A DNA stretch of 8,744 bases from Thiomargarita sp. (GTDB lineage: Bacteria > Pseudomonadota > Gammaproteobacteria > Beggiatoales > Beggiatoaceae), in NCBI GenBank assembly GCA_023144675.1, contig JAGLFE010000129.1:1-8744 (forward strand). Direction: 5' to 3'. The translations under genes were made by a program, and so were the position numbers. Each line of letters opens with the position of its first letter. Position 1 is the first letter of the stretch. A model generated the notes under the pieces. The model saw nothing but the letters and a program-made list of their open reading frames with translations. It made no database searches and had not been told where the DNA came from. Shown here piece after piece: positions 1 to 6,352 of the stretch.

Positions 1-94
1 TTTTTTATTATAAATAATTATATTGCAATTTAATTCAAGATTAATATTTTCTTCCAAATTAAATTTATAAATTAAAAACCAATAATTATGTAGC

Positions 95-108
95 ATGATA
101 ATTATCAT
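95..108. repeat. 14-bp perfect palindrome
   Basis: ATGATAATTATCAT reads the same on both strands. It contains GATAAT and its inverse and so resembles half-sites of Fur or similar regulators, but it does not fit the full 19-bp Fur box. No clear gene start lies nearby other than the small frame beginning at 149. In DNA this AT-rich, short palindromes are expected by chance, so an operator role is only a possibility. Confidence 0.3.
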
Positions 109-148
109 AATTTTCCTATAAATTCAATGAAATTGTTGTAGTATTGTA

Positions 149-279
149 ATGAGTGTGTGGAACATGGAAAATTTACTTAAATTACCTAAGAATCAATGGA
201 TGAAAAAACGATTGAAGATATTATAGCAATTCCTAAAGTAGAGGTTAAGAATATTAATATCAACGGTATTGGTCAATAA
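149..279 (+). pseudogene. possible broken small coding sequence
   Basis: Two tiny overlapping frames lie here. The first (149-226) starts with ATG and encodes 25 residues, including MENLLKLPKNQW. The second (196-279) encodes 27 residues, including EDIIAIPKVEVKNINING. Joined by one frameshift near 199 they would read as a continuous mixed hydrophobic and charged peptide of about 43 residues, more protein-like than the surrounding poly-A/T sequence. I do not recognise a family and see no strong ribosome binding site. It could be the tail of a decayed gene or chance. Confidence 0.2.
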
Positions 280-382
280 TAACATAAAAAAAAGTGATGA
301 TATATTATAATCACAGTTTATAATGAGAAAGATAAATATGTTAAATATTATGTCAGTTAATCAAGTAAGAGTAAATAACACG

Positions 383-435
383 AATAAAATCAACTATTTA
401 TAAAAAACCGTCTATTAAAAATAGTTGATTTTATT
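383..435. repeat. 17-bp perfect inverted repeat with 19-base loop
   Basis: The left arm AATAAAATCAACTATTT (383-399) is exactly complementary to the right arm AAATAGTTGATTTTATT (419-435). Transcribed from either strand it would form a long A/U-rich hairpin. On the plus strand a T-rich stretch follows about 10 bases later (443-449). On the minus strand, the direction of the cas transcript, no T-run follows directly. It may be a weak bidirectional terminator, or the folded end of a small mobile element remnant. The stem is too AT-rich to be a canonical intrinsic terminator. Confidence 0.6.
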
Positions 436-599
436 AGTATTTAATTTTTTATGATTTTATTTGTTATTTTTAGCTAATTTTTATTTTTAAATCAATAAGT
501 TATATATTACTTACCTGGAGTGAGCAATTACTCATAATTGATCCAAATTAGCGGAATTTACAACTTTTAAACCAAATATGGATAAAAACAAAATTTTAG

Positions 600-1154
600 T
601 TAAAAAATAGCTACCGTTGCAACCTTACTAAGACCGAATTTACTAAATTCACCAAGTGATTGAGTTGGTTGTAATTCACTAAAAGCAATATAAAGTCTAT
701 ATATGTGCTGGTTTGATGTACTCTCCAATTCCAGATACGGGCTGTCCAAACTGCTTGCAAACATCTTCGCTTTATACCGTTTAACCTCACCAACTGGTAT
801 AGAATTACGTTTTTTCAACCTTCTCAACTTCCCAACCGACATATTGTCTCTAACTCTCGAAACAAACATATATCCTGAAATTAATTGTGGTATTAGCAAA
901 ATTTCTGACACTTCACAATAGTCCGATAATCCACCTAACCATTTTAATGCCTGCAACTCAGTCAATCTGCTTAAACTGGAATGAATACGTAAAACCTTGC
1001 CTAATCTAACTTTTTTCTGCGGAAAACTTACGCCAATGTCATTAGCTTGCAAATCATACAACGCCTTATGAAATTTAGTATAAACTTTATTCAACAAAAC
1101 ATTTTCTCGCATTTCTGCGTCCGGTTTAATCGTTATATCAATATAATAATCCAT
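600..1154 (-). CDS. cas6f: Cas6f (Csy4) crRNA-processing endoribonuclease
   Basis: This 184-residue protein has the size and architecture of Cas6f/Csy4, which cuts the CRISPR transcript at the base of the repeat hairpin and stays bound to the crRNA 3' end as part of Cascade. The N-terminus MDYYIDI is the first strand of the ferredoxin-like fold. A histidine falls at residue 29 (KFHKAL), the position of the catalytic His29 of Pseudomonas aeruginosa Csy4. Serines at 145 and 147 lie where the second catalytic residue Ser148 is expected. The basic stretch KLRRLKKR (109-116) corresponds to the arginine-rich helix that grips the hairpin groove. The C-terminal FGLSK followed by hydrophobic residues is the usual Cas6f ending. 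The ATG lies 2 bases after the cas5fv stop (TAATTATG), which supports this start. It is the last gene of the operon and appears intact, though no array for it to process is seen here. Confidence 0.93.
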   Translation of the reverse strand: MDYYIDITIKPDAEMRENVLLNKVYTKFHKALYDLQANDIGVSFPQKKVRLGKVLRIHSSLSRLTELQALKWLGGLSDYCEVSEILLIPQLISGYMFVSRVRDNMSVGKLRRLKKRNSIPVGEVKRYKAKMFASSLDSPYLELESTSNQHIYRLYIAFSELQPTQSLGEFSKFGLSKVATVAIF

Positions 1155-1156
1155 AA

Positions 1157-2158
1157 TTAAACTCTAATTTTAGAAACATAAGCTAAACCTTTTTTGCCTA
1201 GATAAAAGCTAGAAACGCCAGCATTTTCTATCATGGATCTTATTTCCTTGGCTTTATTTCTATCTATATCAAGTGTGATTTCGAGTTTGCCACTGGCTTT
1301 GGTCATTAAATGCTTTATCTTTCCTTCACCCTTCACAAACTCTTCACGAATATAAGGGTTGCCAAAAATTAGCTTTGGCTTACCAGTAGTAAATTTATTC
1401 ATAAAATCTTTCTTAGTAAAACCTCTTTTGGAGATACCACTTATACCACCTATTTTTGTCTTAGCAGAACTCATATCAAATTTTGAAGATAACCTTTCTA
1501 ATTGCAAATACAACGATGAACAATAAAAACAAATCGGAACAATTTTATCTTTTGCATTTAAATAGTTAATACCATTGAATTTTTCTTTCAATACCTGCAA
1601 CGCTTTACTTGCCAACCCATCATTGACAACTGGCTTTTCTTTATTTAATAATTCCAGTTGCGTGATAATTGAGATTGGATCAGTAGCTATTTTTTGGTTT
1701 ACTCGTGAATCTGAAATAATAAAATCACACAAGTCATTAAAATCAAGAGCTAAAACTCCCCAAAATTCATCAGAATAATCAGAATCAAACATAGGAACAT
1801 TGGTTTTTATAGCACCAGTAAAAGAATTTTGATCGTTACTACCAGTAATATTTCTAATAAATGTCATATCGTTTGTCAGAATTGGCTTATCATCAAAATG
1901 GGTGTACTTTTCATAATCCTTAAAAAAATAATCTACATCCCTTCTTGCCTGATAAAGCTTACGTTGATCGCCAATTAACCTATTCAAAACTCCCATCACA
2001 GTGTCAATTGTTATCTCTCTTTGAATAAAGTTTTCTGGTTTTTTAAGGTTGGTCATCGAAGCAATAAATTTACGCCCTTTTTTTGGTAACTCTTCATTAT
2101 TGCTACCGTCCAAAAATGAGTTCCGCCATGATGATTCATACTCAATAATAATTTTCAT
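1157..2158 (-). CDS. cas5fv: Cas5fv (Cas5f2), type I-Fv Cascade subunit
   Basis: This 333-residue protein matches the Cas5fv family of the minimal I-F system. It starts with a beta-strand-rich MKIIIEYESSWRNSFLDGS segment. The lysine- and glycine-rich block KTKIGGISGISKRGFTKKDF lies at about 233-252, and a second conserved block near the C-terminus includes ENAGVSSFYLGKKGLAYVS (311-329). In the S. putrefaciens complex, Cas5fv binds the 5' crRNA handle and uses an extra helical domain to recognise the GG PAM, doing the job of the absent large subunit. The middle of this protein (about 60-230) is long enough for that domain and looks helix-rich. The start ATG follows the cas7fv stop by 6 bases. 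I base the assignment on remembered family sequence and gene order. No frameshift is seen. Confidence 0.92.
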   Translation of the reverse strand: MKIIIEYESSWRNSFLDGSNNEELPKKGRKFIASMTNLKKPENFIQREITIDTVMGVLNRLIGDQRKLYQARRDVDYFFKDYEKYTHFDDKPILTNDMTFIRNITGSNDQNSFTGAIKTNVPMFDSDYSDEFWGVLALDFNDLCDFIISDSRVNQKIATDPISIITQLELLNKEKPVVNDGLASKALQVLKEKFNGINYLNAKDKIVPICFYCSSLYLQLERLSSKFDMSSAKTKIGGISGISKRGFTKKDFMNKFTTGKPKLIFGNPYIREEFVKGEGKIKHLMTKASGKLEITLDIDRNKAKEIRSMIENAGVSSFYLGKKGLAYVSKIRV

Positions 2159-2164
2159 GGCATT

Positions 2165-3115
2165 CTATTTTGCGTAGAAATAATTGGCATAATCAGTTGT
2201 ATGCTCAGGAGAAATACTGTTTTCATCTCGCTTAATTCGCATCATTTGCTTGCTATCGTTATAATCAATCAATACATCATCAACATACATATAACCTTTA
2301 GCTTGACGGATTGATAATTCTTCAATCATAGCCAAAGTATATTCAACAACTGTTTGTATTGCGTCATTATTTAGCAAAATACCATTTTCACCTTCTTCAA
2401 AAATAGTACCATTACGGACATAATTGGAATGAAAAGTTGCTTTCGGTTTTAAATTTGATGAAGCAAGTTGTTTGACAAAGTCTTGTACAGCTTGTGCAAT
2501 CTTTTCACCCTGCCCTTCTTTGATAATCATCGCAGCCCGATCAAATTTCTTATCAAGCGAGATAAATTGTAATTGCTCGATGCTAATTGAACCATAAGAG
2601 GTATATTTAGTATCGCCAAAGGTGGTTTTTGAGAAAAATGATGAGCTATCTCGTTCTCCCGCCTGTCCAAACTGCTCAAAATTACCATTACCCAATTTAT
2701 CAACAAAATCTTCTAGTAATAAAGGGCTAGTACGTTTACACTGAGTCGATGGAACTACATAACCACGTATTAATCCGGTAATTGATGCCAACACATTTTG
2801 CATATTCTTACCAGTAGCATAGTGAATATCAAATGCTTGATCTCTAAACAAATGATGGCGGATACAATTTTGGCTAATATAAAGAGGGGTTTTCTTAAAA
2901 TCTATATCTGTTGCTTCCTTTTTGTACTTATAACCAGTTTCTTCCTTAACCTTACCAGTTAAATTTGTATAACCACGCAACTTCGGCAATGTATGATTAT
3001 CAACTGTTTTGCCACCATCACCGGTTAAAGTTGTCGGACCATTCCAATTAACCACGCCATGACCCAATGCGGTAATTTTGAAATCCACGCTTTTTATACC
3101 TTCTACTTTGCTCAT
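2165..3115 (-). CDS. cas7fv: Cas7fv (Cas7f2), type I-Fv Cascade backbone
   Basis: This 316-residue protein belongs to the Cas7fv family, the repeated backbone subunit that coats the spacer part of the crRNA. Recognisable blocks are the N-terminal KSVDFKITALGHGVVNWNGP (8-27), TLPKLRGYTNLTGK (42-55), PLYISQNCIRHHLF (77-90), SITGLIRGYVVPS (111-123) followed by the basic QCKRTSPLLLEDF, and SKTTFGDTKYTSYGS (162-176). The ending is NYFYAK. These closely resemble my memory of the S. putrefaciens CN-32 protein, including the loops that give Cas7fv its different backbone contacts from Csy3. The start lies 2 bases after the cas3 stop (TAACTATG), so translation is probably coupled. There is no sign of truncation. 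Alignment with CN-32 Cas7fv would settle how close they are. Confidence 0.93.
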   Translation of the reverse strand: MSKVEGIKSVDFKITALGHGVVNWNGPTTLTGDGGKTVDNHTLPKLRGYTNLTGKVKEETGYKYKKEATDIDFKKTPLYISQNCIRHHLFRDQAFDIHYATGKNMQNVLASITGLIRGYVVPSTQCKRTSPLLLEDFVDKLGNGNFEQFGQAGERDSSSFFSKTTFGDTKYTSYGSISIEQLQFISLDKKFDRAAMIIKEGQGEKIAQAVQDFVKQLASSNLKPKATFHSNYVRNGTIFEEGENGILLNNDAIQTVVEYTLAMIEELSIRQAKGYMYVDDVLIDYNDSKQMMRIKRDENSISPEHTTDYANYFYAK

Positions 3116-3117
3116 AG

Positions 3118-5676
3118 TTATTTCTCTTTAAGTTTGTTGATTGAAATAGCTCCAATCGGTTGGTTTTTTCCCATTGCATAAAAAATTGCATAAGAATGTT
3201 GTTGTATACTTACTTCATCCAAATCGGCAAATGTATAACTCACATAAATTGGTGTTTCTGGATTTCTTGCTAAATTTAGCAAAATATAACCCTTATATGG
3301 TTTCTTTGCATCTTTTTTAATCTGGTGATGTTTTTTAACCATAAATGCTAATAAATCCTTATTGCTATCTTCATAACCTTTAATTTCATCTTCCGATATT
3401 GTTAAATAATTATCACCCATACTTTCATCACAAGCATAGTCATTCGGAAACTCTTGTTTGCCATTATCTATGTTCCAAATTGCCATTTGTACAAAGCGAT
3501 TATTGCCTCTGAGTGAATTACTTTTAATTTTGTGATTTTTTGGTTTATTTGGAAAGTCAACAGGATCAACTATCTTAGCATTCATCCTTTTTACACTAGC
3601 TTTTAATATCCTTGCTAAATCTTGCTCTATTGCATCTATACATTCATCATCATTATAAAAATCTTGATAAATTTTATATAGTTGTGAAATATATATAATA
3701 TTATTACCAACTAACCTAGCTCGTAAAAACTTATTCCACACTCTACTGCTCTCAAAACAATATAATACGTTATGTAAAAACTGACCACAACCGGCTTTTT
3801 TATTCAAATTTTTAGGTATTACAGTTTGATACAAATTAGGTTCATTATTCTCACCAAATCTATCCAACCTACCTAAACGCTGTAACCAATTCTCAGCATT
3901 AGTATATTCGGTAATCATTCTATCGCAAGTTATATTAAGAGAAGCTTGCACAATCGGTCCAGCTCGTAATATAGCATAATTTCTTACTCCATCTTTTCCA
4001 AAATTATCATACACTTTATCAAATAAATCTTTCTTATCAGATTTCTTATATTTGGAATGAATTAATATAGCATTTTCATCAGCTTGATTTTTAATAAAAC
4101 TCTTTTGAGCAGTAATAGCAAAATTACTAACTACAAAAGTATTATCAGGCTGTTTGGCATAAAGTGGATTGCTTTCATCTTTTTCATCAAAATCATCAAA
4201 TTTTAGCTCATATTCGCTTTGGTTAAAACTATCAATACCAATAATATTATCTTCTAGTCCCAACAATTCTTTAACAAAATAATAATTCGGAGTTGCCGAA
4301 ACTAATAAAGTATTGGCATTTTTTTCCTGTAATTTTTTACATTTCACTAATTCAGCAAACAATAAATTAAAAGCTGGCATATTAATATATTCATGGTATT
4401 CATCAAATACCACATGTGAATTCATATATTGAACTAGTCCAGTTACTTTATTATGGGTAGTGATTGTGTTGATAACTTGATCAATGGTAGTTAATACAAT
4501 GTCTCCTGAAAATTCCCCGTTTGATTCAATTTCTTTGCCATTTTGATAAATAAACTTAAATTCTCCAGTACAAATTTCAATTTTAGAATTTGGTAAATAT
4601 TCAGCACTGGTTAAATCTTTTACTAGACCAAGACATACTTGCACTCTCGGACAAACCCAAATTATTTTTTCAACATCCGTGTTATAAGCCCATTCCAAAG
4701 CTATTTTTGTTTTACCACAACCAGCTGGTCCATTCAAAACCCCAACATCAATTTCTTCATCGGTCAAATCTTTGGCTGCTATTTTTTGAGCATTATTTCT
4801 CTCGCTATTTGGATATTTATGTTCAAACCCTTGCAAGCAATTTCCAATATTCTGTTTCAGATCACTATCTTGTAGCAAAGCTTTATCAAGCAATTTAACC
4901 AATGTTTTTACTTCAATATGAGCATTTAATTCTTCTTTGCTCAATGCTGATACTAACCGGTCGGATGTGATAACAACAGTTCTGGCAATATTATAGTTTG
5001 CATTTATACCAATATCTTTTTTATACTCATCAACTTCTTCATTACTAAGAGAATAATCTTTGTATTTTGGCATTAATTCATCTCTTAACGCACCAATAAT
5101 ATCCTTATCAACCGTATTTAATAAACATGTGATTTGCAAATCAGTGCCATAATCAATAGCAATATTATTGCACGTATTGATAAGTTCACGAGTAATGTCG
5201 AGAGTTTCATCAATGGAGTAATTTTGTCTGGTATATTTTTTATAAATAGCTTCTAATCCCGTTATTTCCTCTTTACGAATCGGTTTAGCATGATGCCAAT
5301 AAATTGCATGTCTTATGAGTTTTTTATTCGCCTGATTAATTTTTCTACAACTTTTATCATCTAGCAAATGATAGAGTAACAGCGACAATTCATTATGTCT
5401 GGGATATTTTTCAAAAGAAAATTTGCTGGTTTCAATATGTTGTCCATTTTCTGGAATATCGTTAATGAGTTTCTTTTTGCCTAAAATCCACTTTTGAAAA
5501 TTTGGGTCAATTTTACCAATATCATGTAAACATCCAGCTATGAAAACGGCATCAGCTAATGTATTATTGCCAGTTAATCTCTTGCATAATGAATATGCAA
5601 CAAAACCCACTGCAAATAAGTGTTGTTCCAAAGGTTGTCGTTTGGTATTGTTGTATAATTTCATTTTTTTAATCAC
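3118..5676 (-). CDS. cas3: Cas3 nuclease-helicase lacking the Cas2 domain
   Basis: This 852-residue HD nuclease fused to a superfamily 2 helicase degrades target DNA after Cascade binding. HD domain ligands are visible: His19, the HD pair His51-Asp52 in CLHDIGK, His94 in PRHNE and His128/His129 in YWHHAKP. The domain seems to end near TSDRLVSALS (237-246). Helicase motifs follow: Walker A GPAGCGKT (316-323), the DEAD-like DEYH (425-428), SAT (460-462) and motif VI QRLGRLDR (599-606), then a C-terminal accessory region. Type I-F Cas3 normally carries an N-terminal Cas2 domain of about 100 residues. Here the HD domain begins at once, and a TAA stop precedes the start codon in frame. The listed start is GTG at 5676; ATG at 5664, four codons in, is equally possible, and neither has a strong ribosome binding site. 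It is the first gene of the operon. Confidence 0.94.
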   Translation of the reverse strand: MIKKMKLYNNTKRQPLEQHLFAVGFVAYSLCKRLTGNNTLADAVFIAGCLHDIGKIDPNFQKWILGKKKLINDIPENGQHIETSKFSFEKYPRHNELSLLLYHLLDDKSCRKINQANKKLIRHAIYWHHAKPIRKEEITGLEAIYKKYTRQNYSIDETLDITRELINTCNNIAIDYGTDLQITCLLNTVDKDIIGALRDELMPKYKDYSLSNEEVDEYKKDIGINANYNIARTVVITSDRLVSALSKEELNAHIEVKTLVKLLDKALLQDSDLKQNIGNCLQGFEHKYPNSERNNAQKIAAKDLTDEEIDVGVLNGPAGCGKTKIALEWAYNTDVEKIIWVCPRVQVCLGLVKDLTSAEYLPNSKIEICTGEFKFIYQNGKEIESNGEFSGDIVLTTIDQVINTITTHNKVTGLVQYMNSHVVFDEYHEYINMPAFNLLFAELVKCKKLQEKNANTLLVSATPNYYFVKELLGLEDNIIGIDSFNQSEYELKFDDFDEKDESNPLYAKQPDNTFVVSNFAITAQKSFIKNQADENAILIHSKYKKSDKKDLFDKVYDNFGKDGVRNYAILRAGPIVQASLNITCDRMITEYTNAENWLQRLGRLDRFGENNEPNLYQTVIPKNLNKKAGCGQFLHNVLYCFESSRVWNKFLRARLVGNNIIYISQLYKIYQDFYNDDECIDAIEQDLARILKASVKRMNAKIVDPVDFPNKPKNHKIKSNSLRGNNRFVQMAIWNIDNGKQEFPNDYACDESMGDNYLTISEDEIKGYEDSNKDLLAFMVKKHHQIKKDAKKPYKGYILLNLARNPETPIYVSYTFADLDEVSIQQHSYAIFYAMGKNQPIGAISINKLKEK

Positions 5677-5694
5677 TTACAGCAAAAATAGTAT

Positions 5695-5723
5695 ATAATA
5701 TTTTAAGAGAAAATATAAGTAAA
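5695..5723 (-). promoter_or_regulatory. candidate promoter of the cas operon
   Basis: Read on the minus strand there is a -35-like TTTACT (5723-5718), a 17-base spacer, and a -10-like TATTAT (5700-5695), about 20 bases before the cas3 GTG. An alternative TATACT lies at 5695-5690 but lacks a -35 box at good distance. The spacing is ideal for a sigma-70 promoter, but the region is very AT-rich, so chance matches are likely. It lies between the transposase remnant and cas3, so the operon would not depend on read-through from eno. Confidence 0.4.
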
Positions 5724-5739
5724 ACAACTTTAGTAAGAT

Positions 5740-6274
5740 GAAATAACCGATTATAACCAAAAGAAAGGAAAGCTACAAAAATAAATATGGATAAATTAAA
5801 AATAGATGTAGAATTATATCCATACGCTTATCAATATGAAAGAGCTAACGGTTTGGGGTAAGTCAAAGAGGAATAGCATTAGCATTGAAACGTTTAGAAA
5901 TTAGTTATAAAAAAAAGTTTGGAGCATCCAAAGGCAAACCATAAATAACAGAATATTTTTTGCGATAAAATAAGAGTTTACGAAAAATCAGGAAAAGATA
6001 TAATTTATATTGACGAAAGTGGTTTTGCCCACGATATACCACTTCGTCATGTTTATGCACCAGTTGGTAAACGTTGTTTTAGCATCACCTAAATTGGCAT
6101 ACTAAAGGTCGTAATAATGTACTTGATAGTGCTTCTTTTCATAAACGAAAGTATATTCAGAATGCTATCTTTAATAATAAACATATGCCTCCTTATTTTT
6201 CACAACTTAATCCCATTGAACATAAATGGGCTCAAGCTAAAGCCCTTCATTTAAGTAGTTCTATTAAAATGTAA
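5740..6274 (+). pseudogene. decayed IS630-family transposase
   Basis: Fragments of an IS630-type DDE transposase are spread over all the needed frames. MDKLKIDVELYPYAYQYERA (from 5787, homology probably starting a little earlier) runs into a stop at 5859. It resumes in another frame at 5858 as VSQRGIALALKRLEISYKKK, ending at 5942-5944. From about 5952 to 6089 comes YIDESGFAHDIPLRHVYAPV with the first catalytic Asp, stopped at 6090. The last piece, 6092-6271, reads NWHTKGRNNV fused directly to LDSASFHKR (second Asp) and ends with LNPIEHKWAQAK (catalytic Glu). Between RNNV and LDSASFHKR a family member has roughly 40-45 more residues, so there is an internal deletion. The N-terminal helix-turn-helix part is also missing. 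The gene cannot make an active transposase. I could not identify the inverted repeats of the element. Confidence 0.87.
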
Positions 6275-6281
6275 TGTTTTT

Positions 6282-6302
6282 CTCACGGAAGCATGAGTTT
6301 TT
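6282..6302 (+). terminator. weak hairpin plus T-run after the transposase remnant
   Basis: Arms CTCACG (6282-6287) and CATGAG (6292-6297) pair around a GAAG loop with one C-A mismatch, followed by five T's (6298-6302). This has the shape of a short intrinsic terminator for plus-strand transcription, 8 bases beyond the last transposase stop. On the minus strand the hairpin is better paired (a G-U wobble replaces the mismatch) but is followed by A's, so it would not be a canonical terminator for eno. Confidence 0.35.
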
Positions 6303-6352
6303 AGAAGTTAAATAGCATTACTTATTCAGCACTACCAAACTTCATGAAATAA

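Larger units (their letters stand above)
1..599. other. AT-rich non-coding stretch downstream of cas6f
   Basis: This stretch follows the end of the cas operon and is much more AT-rich than the genes. In many type I-F loci the CRISPR array lies directly downstream of cas6f, but no 28-base unit recurs here at about 60-base spacing and nothing resembles the GC-containing hairpin repeat of I-F systems. It holds a 17-bp perfect inverted repeat (383-435), a 14-bp palindrome (95-108), an imperfect 21-bp palindrome (294-314) and two overlapping tiny reading frames (149-279) that may be a gene scrap. I see no convincing GC-rich hairpin plus T-run to end the cas transcript. Confidence 0.7.
600..5676 (-). 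other. type I-Fv (I-F2) CRISPR-Cas effector operon
   Basis: Four genes in the order cas3, cas7fv, cas5fv, cas6f are packed on one strand with intergenic gaps of 2, 6 and 2 bases, which implies one transcript and coupled translation. The order matches the effector part of the minimal I-F variant described in Shewanella putrefaciens CN-32, where Cas5fv and Cas7fv replace Csy1, Csy2 and Csy3 and there is no large subunit. The canonical I-F partners cas1 and a Cas2 domain fused to Cas3 are missing here, and no array is adjacent. A possible promoter lies just upstream of cas3. Confidence 0.9.

Noticed and set aside
95..108. Fur box
   Set aside because: The palindrome carries GATAAT half-sites but does not extend to the 19-bp consensus and has no iron gene nearby.
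294..314. Imperfect 21-bp palindrome beginning GTGATGATAT
   Set aside because: It has a mismatch in each arm and no gene start beside it. Such dyads are common in very AT-rich DNA.
323..403. 26-codon plus-strand frame before the 17-bp inverted repeat
   Set aside because: It is mostly Asn, Lys, Ile and Val codons from AT-rich DNA, has no ribosome binding site and runs into the repeat arm. It is probably chance.
515..540. Terminator for the cas operon at GAGTGAGCAATTACTC
   Set aside because: The stem is only about four pairs and no T-run follows on the minus strand.
578..610. AAATATGGATAAA shared with the transposase remnant at about 5784, as a direct repeat bounding the cas operon
   Set aside because: The match is only 13 bases of AT-rich sequence, and the second copy lies within the transposase reading frame, so it is probably chance.
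703..921. Plus-strand open frame, and a minus-strand one at 611-793, inside cas6f
   Set aside because: Both overlap Cas6f, whose catalytic histidine, basic helix and C-terminal motif make it the real gene.
1575..1778. Plus-strand open frame inside cas5fv
   Set aside because: It is antisense to a well-supported gene, with no start signals or family features.
4590..4898. Plus-strand open frames inside cas3 (also one at 4639-4875)
   Set aside because: They lie opposite a gene with clear helicase motifs, overlap each other in different frames and show no recognisable domain or ribosome binding site. They are antisense shadows.
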